Origin: Larix sibirica
Lineage: Eukaryota > Streptophyta > Pinopsida > Pinales > Pinaceae
Direction: 5' to 3'
NCBI GenBank assembly: GCA_004151065.3
Contig: NWUY0304305438.1
Coordinates: 10,261 to 30,454 of the forward strand
Length of the DNA stretch: 20,194 nucleotides
The notes under the pieces were generated by a model. The model was not told the origin of the DNA. It did no database searches and worked only from the letters and a program-made list of their open reading frames with translations. The first letter of the stretch is position 1; every line of letters begins with the position of its first letter. The position numbers and the translations under genes were made by a program. This document shows positions 19,615 through 20,194 of this stretch, in pieces.

Positions 19615-19890
19615 GTTGTCGCATAACTTTTTTCCCCTTGATTACATGCATTGTTGTAACTTTTTTGATTTGTTGTAGTTGGTGGCATTTGATAATAATC
19701 TACCATGTAATGGGAACTTGATTCCACATTCCATGAATTTTCTTTTCGATGTGAATCCTTAATAATTGATGTTGCATAATTTTTCTCTTTGATTCCATGC
19801 ACTATTGTATCTTCTCGAATATGTTGTAGTTGTTGGCCTTTGATAATGTCATGTTGCATAATGATTCCTTAATTTCACATTCTGTAAATA
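19615..19890. repeat. Two diverged tandem copies, period about 156 bp
   Basis: Copy 1 starts at 19615 (gttgtcgcataac) and copy 2 at 19771 (gttgcataat). Shared blocks in order: ttgatt(a/c)catgca, ttgtagttg(g/t)tggc(a/c)tttgataat and ttccacattcc / tttcacattct. The second copy is partly deleted. The 85-codon minus-strand frame over it is a by-product. Confidence 0.75.
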
Positions 19891-20044
19891 TTATTGATTA
19901 TGTCAGTTAATTCCTTGGTAGTGTTGATGTCGATCTTCTTGTCTTTCTTTCCAACATTCCTAAAAAAGAGGGTATTGACATAGTTTTGACTTTGATGATT
20001 TTACTTCATCCTCTACAACTATTTCCTCAAGCTTTTTGAAAGTC

Positions 20045-20194
20045 CACATAAAAAAAATATATATTTTATGGATGGTAGGCAAGGTAAACCACCGGCTCTG
20101 ATTAGAGCGCCTAACATGATGGGGACATCGGGTGAGGCCCTTGCATAGCCACCCGGGGATTTGACCCCGAGACCTTCTGCTCACAACTTACAAC
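20045..20194 (-). mobile_element. Probable tRNA-derived SINE, cut by the window end
   Basis: On the minus strand the B-box-like ggggtcaaatcccc (20155-20168) matches GGTTCGANTCC at 9 of 11 positions and follows gagcagaaggtctc, a tRNA T-arm-like setting. Downstream is a GC-richer body (ggtggctatgcaagggcctc, gagccggtggtttacc), clearly different from the AT-rich surroundings, ending near 20045-20060 in an A/T tail. The A box would lie beyond the window edge. A different GC-rich dispersed repeat remains possible. Confidence 0.4.

Noticed and set aside
20155-20168. Functional tRNA gene from the B-box-like motif
   Set aside because: The flanking sequence does not fold into the arms of a tRNA as far as can be seen and the 5' half is outside the window; a SINE fits better.

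Overview
The window is nuclear DNA of a plant. It carries one clear gene on the + strand, a canonical E2F transcription factor split into 13 recognisable coding exons by 12 GT-AG introns (9021-13051). The protein ends and domain order match plant E2Fa/b/c-type proteins. The rest is AT-rich non-coding DNA with old, decayed transposon remnants and several short tandem arrays. The long repeat-laden flanks and the large space in front of the first recognised exon suggest a big-genome seed plant, perhaps a gymnosperm; that is inference, because no species-specific marker was recognised.

Layout. 1-480: AT-rich DNA passing into a C/T-rich, CpG-containing stretch that looks like a promoter and gene 5' end, with an ATG four codons before a strong splice donor. 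480-9020: no confident gene. It contains a possible tRNA-derived SINE on the minus strand (about 2714-2899), a broken minus-strand coding remnant of unknown family (5239-6248) disrupted by two small tandem duplications, a strong candidate splice acceptor with a possible 57-nt exon (8365-8421), and a 62-bp tandem duplication just before the first E2F exon. If the 5' end near 461 belongs to E2F, most of this stretch is one or two long introns.

9021-13051: E2F. The assembled reading frame gives 396 residues plus a stop. In order it has a variable basic N-terminal linker, the winged-helix DNA-binding domain, the coiled-coil/marked-box region for pairing with DP, and a C-terminal activation tail with the plant RBR-binding motif. 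The N-terminal 70-90 residues expected for the family are not confidently placed.

13052-15200: 3' UTR and flank with tandem duplications and one orphan exon-like reading frame. 15239-15862: four copies of a repeat of about 157 bp. 16084-17700: four diverged units of another repeat. 17702-19540: the 5' part of a dead Ty1/copia retrotransposon (LTR, primer-binding site, gag with zinc knuckle, start of protease), cut off before integrase. 19556-20194: microsatellite, a duplicated AT-rich unit, and a tRNA-derived SINE-like sequence running off the window end.

The only working gene product visible is E2F. By family knowledge it binds TTTSSCGC sites with a DP partner and is held by retinoblastoma-related protein to time S-phase gene expression. 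No undescribed multi-gene system is visible. The least explained element is the antisense coding remnant at 5239-6248.
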